From contig WTJB01000307.1 of NCBI GenBank assembly GCA_011526335.1, positions 1 to 6,009 of the forward strand: 6,009 nucleotides of DNA, written 5' to 3'. This document shows, one piece after another, positions 1-6,009 of the stretch (positions are counted from its first letter, which is position 1; each line of letters begins with the position of its first letter). A program made the translations under genes and the position numbers. Source of the DNA: Candidatus Arcticimaribacter sp. (GTDB lineage: Bacteria > Bacteroidota > Bacteroidia > Flavobacteriales > Flavobacteriaceae). Below the pieces are notes generated by a model, which was not told the DNA's origin, made no database searches, and saw only the letters and a program-made list of their open reading frames with translations.

Positions 1-91
1 TATCAGGCGATACGTTTTCAATGGGATAGGTTTCTATACTTCCGGTGGCGTCTGCATTAGCTTGGCGCCATATCTTAAGTGTTAAATTCAT
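1..91 (-). CDS. sdhB: Succinate dehydrogenase iron-sulfur subunit, N-terminal fragment (cut by window edge)
   Basis: Reading leftward from an ATG at 91-89 gives 30 open codons to the window edge. They begin MNLTLKIWRQ and continue with ETYPIENVSPD. This matches the start of Bacteroidota SdhB/FrdB: a first beta strand with an LKIWRQ-type motif, then a short acidic/polar stretch, then an 'I/V-SPD' turn that opens the 2Fe-2S plant-type ferredoxin domain. The cysteine ligands of the clusters lie outside the window, so cluster content cannot be checked. The protein carries electrons from the FAD of SdhA to the haem/quinone site of SdhC. In this operon type sdhB normally follows sdhA directly. Here a four-helix-bundle gene intervenes, and its stop codon lies only 37 bp upstream of this start. 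No Shine-Dalgarno sequence is visible. The identification rests on 30 residues plus synteny. Confidence 0.85.
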   Translation of the reverse strand, partial: MNLTLKIWRQANADATGSIETYPIENVSPD

Positions 92-100
92 AAGATGAGT

Positions 101-127
101 TTATTAGCCAAAAGGCAATAGGCAATC
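101..127. repeat. Inverted repeat, sdhB-proximal end of the cassette
   Basis: The plus strand carries TTATTAG at 101-107, a 6-base insert, then GGCAATA at 114-120 and GGCAATC at 121-127. The two GGCAAT copies are direct repeats 7 bp apart. Apart from the insert and two mismatched bases, the order matches the reverse complement of 501-519, so the two sites form an imperfect inverted pair about 370 bp apart around the four-helix-bundle gene. Confidence 0.6.
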
Positions 128-149
128 GTTATTCTTTGCTTATTGCCTT
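112..149 (-). other. Hairpin spanning the four-helix-bundle stop codon and the sdhB leader
   Basis: AAGGCAATA at 112-120 and TATTGCCTT at 141-149 are perfect 9-bp inverted repeats with a 20-base loop. A second ATTGCC-complementary copy at 121-126 allows an alternative 6-bp stem with GGCAAT of the mRNA (142-147 on the plus strand). In the minus-strand mRNA the structure includes the last codons and the TAA stop of the four-helix-bundle gene, and ends about 20 nt before the sdhB ATG. No U-tract follows, so it is not a typical intrinsic terminator. It could influence processing of the message or sdhB translation (inference). Confidence 0.5.
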
Positions 150-494
150 AATAAAGGCGTTTAACATTTTATTTTCTTCTGTAATTAATCCTTGTACATT
201 TTCATACCATTGTTTACCAATCATCTTTAACTCCTTTGAAATGATTAAATGTGTTTCAAGCTCCAAAAGCGATCCACGGGCAATTCTTAGGTGTTTAAGA
301 TAATTTTGGGTGTAGTTTCTGCCATAGCCTTCTGCAATATTTGCAGGAATTGAAACAGCCGCACGCTTCATTTGACTTTGTAAGCCAAACAATTCTTGCT
401 GCGGTAAAGCTTCACACAGTTGATAAACCGCTTTGACTAAGGCAATGCCTTTTTGCCAAATCAATAAGTCTCTGTATGTCTTTATCTGTGTCAT
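129..494 (-). CDS. Four-helix-bundle protein, 23S rRNA intervening-sequence (S23/IVS) family
   Basis: The protein has 121 residues, the usual length for this family (TIGR02436-like). The family core lies at about residues 34-59: ELFGLQSQMKRAAVSIPANI followed by AEGYGR. A YLKHLRIARGSLLELETHL-type helix follows at 65-83. Predicted helices are roughly 7-29, 33-55, 60-89 and 95-118, with no signal peptide or membrane segment, so it should be cytoplasmic. Relatives are encoded inside intervening sequences of 23S rRNA genes and as scattered single genes in Bacteroidota. Structures of the family are four-helix bundles that assemble into pentamers. The molecular role is unknown, although a basic surface suggests nucleic-acid binding (inference). 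The ATG start at 494 is 39 bp after the sdhA stop, and the TAA stop lies within a hairpin-forming repeat. The gene is foreign to the sdh operon and is bracketed by inverted repeats. It also resembles the accessory variability determinant (Avd) fold of diversity-generating retroelements, but no reverse transcriptase is present here. Confidence 0.93.
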   Translation of the reverse strand: MTQIKTYRDLLIWQKGIALVKAVYQLCEALPQQELFGLQSQMKRAAVSIPANIAEGYGRNYTQNYLKHLRIARGSLLELETHLIISKELKMIGKQWYENVQGLITEENKMLNAFIKAISKE

Positions 495-500
495 TTCAAT

Positions 501-519
501 GATTGATATTGCCTAATAA
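501..519. repeat. Inverted repeat, sdhA-proximal end of the cassette
   Basis: The minus strand reads TTATTAGGCAATATCAATC here, 7 bp before the four-helix-bundle ATG. It pairs imperfectly with the repeat at 101-127: TTATTAG, GGCAATA and CAATC are shared in the same order. In RNA this would place the gene in a loop closed by complementary ends. Confidence 0.6.
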
Positions 520-535
520 CTACTGCCTAACTACT
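511..535 (-). repeat. Two-copy short tandem repeat at the sdhA stop codon
   Basis: Read on the minus strand, AGTAGTTAGGC (535 to 525) is followed directly by AGTAGTTATTAGGC (524 to 511), the same unit with a 3-base TTA insertion. The first copy begins with the last two bases of the sdhA TAG stop, so the coding sequence runs directly into the repeat and a second in-frame TAG follows the first. The unit ends in the same TTAGGC motif that makes up the cassette's terminal repeats. Confidence 0.55.
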
Positions 536-2537
536 ATTTGTATGAACGTGTTTTTACTTCAATTTCTTCATAGTTCAAGTCTTCTTTGACTAAAACAGCC
601 TCAGAGGGCTCTCCTTTATATTCCCACGCGGAAACAAACGTAAAGTTTTCGTCATCACGCAAGGCTTCTCCTTCTGGAGTTTGTGACTCTTCACGGAAGT
701 GTCCTCCACAAGATTCAGTGCGTTCCAACGCATCTTTAGCAAACAATTCTCCCAATTCAAGGAAGTCAGCTACACGACCTGCTTTGGCCAATTGCTCGTT
801 GAACTCGTCCGCTTTTCCAGGAACATTAACGTTTTTATAGAAATCTTCACGCAAGGCTTTGATCTCAGCGATGGCTTCTTTTAAGCCTTTTTCGTTACGG
901 GACATTCCACATTTGTTCCACATGATTTTACCCAGTTTTCTGTGGTAAGAATCGACAGAGTTTTTACCGTTATTATTGATAAAGGCATCGATCTGATCTT
1001 TCACCGCTTTTTCTGCAGCATCAAACTCTGGAGTGTCTGTAGCAATAGGCCCTGTACGAATATCATCTGCTAGGTAGTCCCCTATGGTGTAAGGGAGAAC
1101 AAAGTAACCATCGGCCAATCCTTGCATTAAAGCAGAGGCTCCTAAACGGTTTGCTCCGTGATCAGAGAAGTTAGCTTCTCCAATAGCATAACATCCAGGA
1201 ATACTGGTCATCAAGTTGTAATCAACCCATACACCTCCCATGGTATAATGTACCGCTGGGTAAATCATCATAGGGGTTTCATAAGGGTTTTGATCAACGA
1301 TTTTTTCGTACATCTGGAAAAGGTTTCCATACTTGGCACGAACAACGTCTTGACCTAATTTCTTCACTAGGGCGTGATCGTTTTCGTTTAAACCTTTCAC
1401 ATGCGCCTGCTCTTTTCCATAACGCATGATAGCAGAAGCAAAATCGAGGTAAACGGCTTCTCCGGTTTTATTTACCCCATAGCCAGCATCACAACGCTCT
1501 TTAGCGGCACGAGAAGCTACATCACGCGGTACTAAGTTTCCAAAGGCAGGATATCTTCGTTCTAAATAATAGTCGCGATTTTCTTCAGCAATTTCGGTAG
1601 GCTTTAATTTGCCTTCGCGAATAGCCTTAACGTCTTCTATATTTTTAGGGACCCATATACGCCCATCGTTTCTCAATGATTCTGACATCAAGGTCAATTT
1701 CGATTGATGGTCTCCTGAAACGGGAATACAAGTGGGGTGAATTTGCGTAAAACAAGGATTGGCGAAATGCGCTCCTTTTTTATGGATTTTCCAACCCGCA
1801 GAAACATTACTTCCCATAGCGTTTGTCGATAAGAAGAATACATTTCCATAACCTCCAGAAGCAATGACAACAGCATGTGCTCCGTGACGCTCAATTTGTC
1901 CATTGACCAAGTTTCGGGTAATAATTCCTCGGGCTTTTCCGTCCACAACCACCAAATCCATCATTTCATGACGGTTGTACATTTTGATCTTTCCACGGCC
2001 AATTTGGCGGTTCATCGCCGAGTAAGCACCCAACAATAATTGTTGCCCCGTTTGTCCTTTGGCGTAAAATGTTCTGGAAACCAAAACCCCTCCAAAAGAA
2101 CGGTTGTCTAAGAGTCCTCCATAATCGCGTGCAAAAGGAACTCCTTGTGCAACACATTGGTCGATAATATTCGTCGATACTTCAGCTAAACGGTGAACGT
2201 TGGCTTCACGAGAACGATAATCCCCTCCCTTAATTGTATCATAAAACAAGCGGTAGGTAGAATCGCCATCCCCTTGATAGTTTTTGGCCGCATTGATTCC
2301 TCCTTGTGCTGCAATAGAGTGAGCACGACGGGGAGAATCTTGAAAACAAAATGTTTTTACATTGTAGCCTAGCTCAGCAAGTGTTGCAGAGGCAGAAGCA
2401 CCCGCCAAACCTGTTCCAACAACGATAACGTCAATCAAACGTTTATTGGCTGGACTTACCAAATTTATGTGACTCTTGTGGTTGGTCCACTTATCGGCCA
2501 AAGGGCCTTTGGGTATTTTTGAATCTAATGTCGCCAT
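534..2537 (-). CDS. sdhA: Succinate dehydrogenase flavoprotein subunit (complex II)
   Basis: This 667-residue protein is of normal length for the Bacillus/Bacteroidota type. It catalyses oxidation of succinate to fumarate with covalently bound FAD, on the cytoplasmic face of the membrane. Visible features are the Rossmann motif GTGLAG at residues 41-46 and the flavin-attachment motif [14 protein letters not shown] with His73 as the covalent FAD ligand. Active-site elements are IHPT with His267, LMSES with Glu286, VPRDVASRA with the proton-shuttling Arg338, HYTMGG with His430, and [11 protein letters not shown] with Arg464. The C-terminal helical domain carries the conserved [10 protein letters not shown] motif near residue 617. 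All catalytic residues expected of an active enzyme are present. The ATG start is 1 bp after the sdhC stop, which indicates an operon and probable translational coupling. The ORF ends in tandem TAG TAG at the edge of the repeat block that separates it from sdhB. A fumarate reductase running in reverse is the only realistic alternative. Sequence alone does not separate the two directions. Confidence 0.97.
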   Translation of the reverse strand: MATLDSKIPKGPLADKWTNHKSHINLVSPANKRLIDVIVVGTGLAGASASATLAELGYNVKTFCFQDSPRRAHSIAAQGGINAAKNYQGDGDSTYRLFYDTIKGGDYRSREANVHRLAEVSTNIIDQCVAQGVPFARDYGGLLDNRSFGGVLVSRTFYAKGQTGQQLLLGAYSAMNRQIGRGKIKMYNRHEMMDLVVVDGKARGIITRNLVNGQIERHGAHAVVIASGGYGNVFFLSTNAMGSNVSAGWKIHKKGAHFANPCFTQIHPTCIPVSGDHQSKLTLMSESLRNDGRIWVPKNIEDVKAIREGKLKPTEIAEENRDYYLERRYPAFGNLVPRDVASRAAKERCDAGYGVNKTGEAVYLDFASAIMRYGKEQAHVKGLNENDHALVKKLGQDVVRAKYGNLFQMYEKIVDQNPYETPMMIYPAVHYTMGGVWVDYNLMTSIPGCYAIGEANFSDHGANRLGASALMQGLADGYFVLPYTIGDYLADDIRTGPIATDTPEFDAAEKAVKDQIDAFINNNGKNSVDSYHRKLGKIMWNKCGMSRNEKGLKEAIAEIKALREDFYKNVNVPGKADEFNEQLAKAGRVADFLELGELFAKDALERTESCGGHFREESQTPEGEALRDDENFTFVSAWEYKGEPSEAVLVKEDLNYEEIEVKTRSYK

Positions 2538-2538
2538 A

Positions 2539-3201
2539 TTAAAATGCGGTTAAATGGTGAAACAAAGCAATAAAAACAAAACCTAGGGGAATCCCTACGG
2601 CAAAGGCAGTAGTAAACCCTTTTAAGGCGCGTGTATACTTATTATTGGCTCCTAAAGACTGGAATGAAGAACTAAATCCGTGGAGCAAGTGTAAGGCTAA
2701 AAATCCAAAGGATAGGACATAAATCGCTACACGAACAGGACTCTCAAATTTATGCACTGTTTCTTCAAAATAGCGGGTAGGATTTTCGGGTAATGCTTCT
2801 ACGTATTTGTAGTTCATTTCTGGAATCCAAAAATCATAAAAGTGTAATCCCAAAAAAGAAAGCACTACCAAGCCCGAGATAATCATATTTCTTGACATCC
2901 AAGAAGAATTGGCTGCTCCGTTATTGGTAGCGTATTTGTTTGCTCTGGCTTTTCTATTTTGGATTTCCAACACAAAACCCATCACAAAATGAAAGACCAC
3001 CCCGAAAATTAGAACAGGTTGTAAAGCAAATTGTACTAAAGGATTGTTTCCCATAAAATGGGAGAGTTGATTGAAAACATCTTCACTAAAGACCGAGGTC
3101 AAATTGATGGTAAAGTGTTGTAGTAAAAAAACAACTAAAAATAATCCAGAAAGTGCCATGGCGTATTTTCGTGCCAAAGACGACTTGATTAATGCACTCA
3201 T
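2539..3201 (-). CDS. sdhC: Succinate dehydrogenase cytochrome b558 membrane-anchor subunit
   Basis: This 220-residue integral membrane protein has five hydrophobic segments, at roughly residues 12-33, 56-80, 104-124, 156-177 and 196-217. That is the fold of the single-anchor, di-haem (type B) cytochrome b558 family found in Bacillus, Wolinella and Bacteroidota. Candidate haem-ligand histidines fall in the helices: His29 (LLQHF), His71 (VFHFVMG), His120 ([10 protein letters not shown]) and His171 or His174 ([17 protein letters not shown]). Four axial ligands support two haems b. The subunit anchors SdhA and SdhB to the inner membrane and reduces quinone, probably menaquinone (family knowledge). 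It is the first gene of the operon. The ATG at 3201 follows an AT-rich leader without a Shine-Dalgarno sequence, with a plausible promoter just upstream. There is no separate sdhD, as expected for this type. Confidence 0.95.
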   Translation of the reverse strand: MSALIKSSLARKYAMALSGLFLVVFLLQHFTINLTSVFSEDVFNQLSHFMGNNPLVQFALQPVLIFGVVFHFVMGFVLEIQNRKARANKYATNNGAANSSWMSRNMIISGLVVLSFLGLHFYDFWIPEMNYKYVEALPENPTRYFEETVHKFESPVRVAIYVLSFGFLALHLLHGFSSSFQSLGANNKYTRALKGFTTAFAVGIPLGFVFIALFHHLTAF

Positions 3202-3361
3202 TTAATTCAATTTATATCAACAAAATTAAAGCATAAAGTAGTGAGAAAGAAATTATTCTGTCGGATTTTTCTAGTTTAGAATGGCTCTTAACGACATCCT
3301 TCTCTTTTGTTTAGTTTTTAACTTTTTTTAAAGGCTTTTCTGCTTTTTTTCTTGAACAAAA
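3202..3361. other. AT-rich spacer between the DUF3078 gene and the sdh operon
   Basis: This 160-bp stretch has no supported gene. It holds several A- or T-runs of 6-8 bases at about 3325-3350, the candidate sdh promoter near its left end, and no GC-rich hairpin followed by a U-tract in the minus-strand direction. Termination of the upstream transcript is therefore not explained by a visible intrinsic terminator. Either read-through into sdh or factor-dependent termination is possible. Confidence 0.6.
3221..3252 (-). promoter_or_regulatory. Probable sdh operon promoter, Bacteroidota type
   Basis: On the minus strand TAATTTTG (3228 to 3221) is an exact match to the Bacteroidota -7 consensus TAnnTTTG. 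A weak -33 candidate, TTTC (3252 to 3249, consensus TTTG), lies 20 bp upstream, which is normal spacing. Transcription would start about 10-15 bp before the sdhC ATG, giving a very short leader. The region is AT-rich, so a chance match to the -7 box is possible. Confidence 0.4.
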
Positions 3362-4243
3362 CTAGAATGGCAATGAAATCACTAACCCAAAAATCTGTCG
3401 TGTTTGCAGATCAGCAAGGGCATTATCATCATACAACAATTGCACTTCAAGCAGCGCACTGAGATAATCGTTTACTTTCATATGGATTGAACCGGTGTAA
3501 TCAAAGTCAATATTTTGGGATTCTTCAAGATAGTTGGTAATTAAACTAAAGCGGGTTTCAAGGCTAATGTTTTTTAGCACTTCCACTTTACTTTGAAGGG
3601 CAAAACTAGCCCCCGCCTCCCAGCGAGTGGTTTTATTTGCCGCTACACCAAAAAATCTTTCCCCAGGAGCCAGTGCCATTGTGTAGGAACGATCTACCAC
3701 AATGACACGTGCGGTAAGGGGATTAAATTGTAGCGATAAGGCATCGCCTTTGTCGTGCGCAATTCCAATTCCTAAATACATATAAGCCGGCGAAAAGAAG
3801 GCGGATGTTTTGGTGCGCATCATTTGGTCCTCCGCTTCTTCAAATAGATAGGCTGGGGCATTTTGTGTTTTGAGATTAAAACTAGAAGAAAAGTTCCAAG
3901 CGTTTTCAGTTTTTCGGTTCAAGATAGCGTTGATCATCAGCTGATCTTCGGTCTTGACCAAATGATCTATGCCTTGCGTTTTGGCATAGCCTAAGGCCGC
4001 ATCAAGGGTTGTACTCCATGACCATTGCGTACTTGTATAGGCCAATTCATAATCTAGTTTTAGTGTCCCGCTGTAATTATTGACCCCTCCGGCTAGCCAA
4101 TTATGGAAACTCGATTGATTGAGTAATACATTTAACTTTCGTTCGTGTTTCCATTTTGGAAGACTATCGCTCGCTTCTGTTTGGGCATGAATGTTCCCAA
4201 TAAACAGGAGTGCAAAACACAGCAGAAGTGCCCCTTTATTCAA
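3362..4243 (-). CDS. DUF3078 family outer-membrane beta-barrel protein
   Basis: The protein has about 293 residues from the chosen TTG start. It opens with a signal peptide: Asn-Lys, a hydrophobic core (ALLLCFALLFIG), then NIHAQ with predicted cleavage near HA|Q. The body matches the DUF3078 pattern: an early LNQSSFHNWLAGGVNNYSG motif, alternating strands with W and Y (WSWSTTLDAALGYAKTQG), KTEDQLMINA, FFSPAYMYLGIGI, NISLETRFSLITNY, YDDN, and a terminal Phe after ISLPF, typical of outer-membrane barrels. The function of the family is unknown. Outer-membrane location is inferred from the signal and strand pattern. The frame stays open to an ATG at 4324, but that start would overlap the upstream gene by 89 bp and put 27 polar residues before the signal peptide. 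The TTG at 4243 gives a clean signal peptide and an 8-bp overlap, which suggests translational coupling. No Shine-Dalgarno sequence is visible before it. Confidence 0.87.
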   Translation of the reverse strand: MNKGALLLCFALLFIGNIHAQTEASDSLPKWKHERKLNVLLNQSSFHNWLAGGVNNYSGTLKLDYELAYTSTQWSWSTTLDAALGYAKTQGIDHLVKTEDQLMINAILNRKTENAWNFSSSFNLKTQNAPAYLFEEAEDQMMRTKTSAFFSPAYMYLGIGIAHDKGDALSLQFNPLTARVIVVDRSYTMALAPGERFFGVAANKTTRWEAGASFALQSKVEVLKNISLETRFSLITNYLEESQNIDFDYTGSIHMKVNDYLSALLEVQLLYDDNALADLQTRQIFGLVISLPF

Positions 4244-6009
4244 TGATAAGGTTGGTTGCTGCTTTGTTTTGCTCGGCTGTGATTTGAACTTTGTAGGTAC
4301 CTTTTGGCAAATAGTAAATGTCATTTTTAGAAGATTTTAAAGGGGTGTTTTTATGTTTCTTTTGGTAACTTTTTTGTCCTTCAGTAGAAATGCTCAGATC
4401 GTAATCAATAAAATTATAGCCCCGGTCGAATGTACCGTTTTGCTGGTGTACTACTGCGCCTTTATCGGACACAATTTTAAGGGTATAATCACTCGCCTTG
4501 TCCACAAAAAGGTTAATGTTTATTTGAGGGGTATAGGGTTTACGCCATTGTGAATAGGCGTTCCCCCAACGTCTGGATTTTTTTACCTTATCTATTGGAA
4601 ATAATTGTAACGCCTTTTCGCTCTTCTCTTGAAGTACTCCAATTTCTGTGGTGTAAATTGATCGTCCGTGGGTTCCTACCAAAAGGTGGTTGGCCTCCGG
4701 CTGAATGACCAAATCATGAACGGCAACAGTGGTAAGTCCGTCTGCAAAAGGATGCCATTCTTTTCCTTGATCAAAGCTTATATATACTCCTGTATCGTTT
4801 CCGAGATAGAGGATGTTTTCATTTTTGGGATCCTCACGTATAACATTCACAGGAGATAACGGCAGGTTACTGGCGATGGCTTCCCAATTTTCTCCACCGT
4901 CGTTGCTTTTATAGACATATGGCGTAAAATCGTCCCAACGATAACCGTTGAGGGTAACATAAACGCGTTCTTTTTGATGCTGTGAGGCTACTACCCGGCT
5001 TACCCAAAGATCTTTAGGAAAATCGTCGGAAATACGGGTCCAACTTCCTCCCCCATTGGTGGTTTTGTAAACCAGTCCGTCATCACTCCCCGTATAAATA
5101 AAACCAAACTGAAAAGGGGATTCTGAGAGGGTAGTTAAGGTCCCATAGGCTACATTTCCTTTTTTGCCCCCTTGGGTAAGGTCCTCAGAAATGGTTTCCC
5201 AATCGTCTCCTTGGTTGAGTGAACGGTGCAGCTTATTTCCTCCAAAATAGAGAATGTCTTGGTTGTGATCAGACAATAAAATAGGGGTTTGCCAATTAAA
5301 ACGATAAGGCGACTCTCCCAAGGTGTGTTTGGGTTGAATTGCAGTTCTTTTTTTGTGTTCTAAATCTAAGCGATAATAATTCCCAAACTGAAATCCTGTA
5401 TAGACGATATTGCTTTTGCGACGGTCGATTTGAATTTTCATTCCATCGCCTCCCATGATAGACGTCCACGGGTTGTGCCCCGTTGCATGCCAACGTTCGT
5501 CTTGGGCAGCATTGTGTGCTCCTTTCCAAACACCATTATCTTGCAATCCTCCATACACGTTGTACGGTTTCTCATGATCTACATTAATCGCATAAAATTG
5601 TCCTACGGTGGTAGAATTGTTTTTCATCCAATGCATTCCATCATCATAGGTAATGTTAACCCCTCCATCGTTTCCGTTGATTAGGTGTCCCGGAAGATCT
5701 GGATTGATCCATAAAGCGTGGTGGTCAGAATGCACATTGGGTCTTACAATAGAAGAAAATGTTTTTCCTCCGTCATTTGAAGTCAAAATAGGGACCCCAT
5801 AAATATAAAGCTTGTCTTCTTTTTTAGGGTGCACATGAATATGTCCAAAGTAATATCCATAGCTATAATAAAGATCATCTAAATACCCTTCATGGGTTTT
5901 CTCCCACGAAAGACCCCCATCGGTACTTTTATAAACCTCAGCGCCTACAACGGGCGTATCAAACAAAAGTGCATTGGCATCTTCTAAATAAGTGGCGATA
6001 TCTTTGGGT
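4236..6009 (-). CDS. Secreted Asp-box (Vps10/sortilin-like, 'glycosyl hydrolase'-annotated) protein, C-terminal part
   Basis: The frame is open from the window edge to a TAA at 4238-4236, giving 590 residues; the N-terminus lies outside. Numbering from the first complete codon, seven Asp-box (BNR) motifs of the form S/T-x-D-x-G-x-x-W/F are seen: 28-35 STDGGLSW, 77-84 SNDGGKTF, 120-127 TYDDGMHW, 263-270 SLNQGDDW, 316-323 TTNGGGSW, 368-375 SNDGGENW and 411-418 SFDQGKEW. Some are degenerate. Each marks a beta-hairpin of a propeller blade. GTHGRSIY at 445-452 closes the propeller, as in bacterial Vps10/sortilin-like relatives. The last ~120 residues look like a beta-sandwich (NINLFVDKASDYTLKIV, then LPKGTYKVQITAEQ). 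Many such proteins are labelled glycosyl hydrolases, but the Asp box is structural and no catalytic residues can be assigned here. Secretion is inferred from the family. The downstream DUF3078 gene overlaps its end. Confidence 0.88.
   Translation of the reverse strand, partial: PKDIATYLEDANALLFDTPVVGAEVYKSTDGGLSWEKTHEGYLDDLYYSYGYYFGHIHVHPKKEDKLYIYGVPILTSNDGGKTFSSIVRPNVHSDHHALWINPDLPGHLINGNDGGVNITYDDGMHWMKNNSTTVGQFYAINVDHEKPYNVYGGLQDNGVWKGAHNAAQDERWHATGHNPWTSIMGGDGMKIQIDRRKSNIVYTGFQFGNYYRLDLEHKKRTAIQPKHTLGESPYRFNWQTPILLSDHNQDILYFGGNKLHRSLNQGDDWETISEDLTQGGKKGNVAYGTLTTLSESPFQFGFIYTGSDDGLVYKTTNGGGSWTRISDDFPKDLWVSRVVASQHQKERVYVTLNGYRWDDFTPYVYKSNDGGENWEAIASNLPLSPVNVIREDPKNENILYLGNDTGVYISFDQGKEWHPFADGLTTVAVHDLVIQPEANHLLVGTHGRSIYTTEIGVLQEKSEKALQLFPIDKVKKSRRWGNAYSQWRKPYTPQININLFVDKASDYTLKIVSDKGAVVHQQNGTFDRGYNFIDYDLSISTEGQKSYQKKHKNTPLKSSKNDIYYLPKGTYKVQITAEQNKAATNLIIE

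Larger units (their letters stand above)
101..535 (-). mobile_element. Putative IVS-like cassette carrying the four-helix-bundle gene, inserted between sdhA and sdhB
   Basis: The block lies exactly between the sdhA stop codon and the sdhB leader, and contains only the four-helix-bundle gene and repeats. Its ends are complementary. On the minus strand the upstream end reads TTATTAGGCAATATCAATC (519 to 501). The reverse complement of the downstream end (101-127) reads TTATTAG, then a 6-base insert, then GGCAATAGGCAATC. This resembles the architecture of 23S rRNA intervening sequences, where a gene of the same protein family sits in a loop closed by complementary ends. No transposase, recombinase or clear target-site duplication is visible. 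Mobility is therefore inferred from family distribution, operon interruption and terminal repeats. The exact outer boundaries are uncertain by about 15 bp. Confidence 0.45.

Noticed and set aside
439..451. Small palindrome AAGGCAATGCCTT inside the four-helix-bundle gene
   Set aside because: It contains the GGCAAT word seen at the cassette ends, but it encodes ordinary helix residues (KGIAL) and a 5-bp stem is expected by chance at this composition.
101..535. Diversity-generating retroelement, because Avd proteins share the four-helix-bundle fold
   Set aside because: No reverse transcriptase, template repeat or variable repeat is present in the window, and the sequence motifs fit the IVS/S23 family.
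101..535. CRISPR-like array or conventional insertion sequence
   Set aside because: The repeats are short, degenerate and confined to the two ends with no spacers, and there is no transposase. Target-site duplication was looked for at both ends and none was convincing.
586..1358. Plus-strand open frames within sdhA (586-840, 699-884, 1158-1358)
   Set aside because: They lie antisense to a strongly conserved flavoprotein gene, are short, and their translations show no family resemblance or coherent domain.
1694..2157. Alternative minus-strand frames inside sdhA (1694-1948 and 1966-2157)
   Set aside because: They are out of phase with sdhA motifs that are intact across the same bases, so they are shadows of the real gene.
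3301..3360. Possible rho-independent terminator in the A/T runs
   Set aside because: The only stems are 4-5 bp, interrupted and AT-rich, and no U-tract follows in the direction of transcription.
4353..5684. Short open frames on either strand inside the Asp-box gene (4353-4553, 4668-4859, 5296-5529, 5430-5684)
   Set aside because: The Asp-box frame is continuous and shows repeated motifs through all of these stretches; the others have no recognisable content.
5964..5966. TTG at 5966 as the start of the Asp-box gene
   Set aside because: The frame continues upstream to the window edge with 14 further codons (PKDIATYLEDANAL) leading straight into a conserved propeller segment, so this is an internal leucine and the gene is truncated by the window.

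Overview
The window looks like chromosomal DNA of a member of the Bacteroidota, most likely class Flavobacteriia. The evidence is the sdhC-sdhA-sdhB order with a di-haem b558-type cytochrome subunit, a DUF3078-type outer-membrane protein with a signal peptide ending in AQ, a large Asp-box (Vps10/sortilin-like) exoprotein, A-rich leaders without Shine-Dalgarno sequences, and a TAnnTTTG-type promoter. No genus is claimed. All supported genes lie on the minus strand, so the order of transcription runs from high to low coordinates.

Right half (6009 to 3362): the C-terminal ~590 residues of a secreted Asp-box/beta-propeller protein, cut by the window edge, are followed by a DUF3078 outer-membrane beta-barrel gene. 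The second gene most plausibly starts at a TTG that overlaps the end of the first by 8 bp, so the two are probably co-transcribed and translationally coupled. Bases 3202-3361 are a 160-bp AT-rich spacer that carries the likely promoter of the next operon.

Left half (3201 to 1): the succinate:quinone oxidoreductase (complex II) operon. sdhC (membrane anchor, di-haem cytochrome b) is separated by 1 bp from sdhA (FAD subunit), and the first 30 codons of sdhB (iron-sulfur subunit) appear at the very left edge. The three subunits form one inner-membrane enzyme that oxidises succinate to fumarate and passes electrons via FAD, Fe-S clusters and haem to (probably) menaquinone.

The striking feature is between sdhA and sdhB. 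A small four-helix-bundle gene of the 23S-rRNA-intervening-sequence (IVS, 'S23') family sits inside the operon. Imperfect inverted repeats built from GGCAAT/ATTGCC and TTATTA motifs bracket it, and a short tandem repeat begins at the sdhA stop codon. The whole ~435-bp block looks like a small insertable cassette placed between two subunit genes of an essential respiratory complex without disrupting either reading frame.
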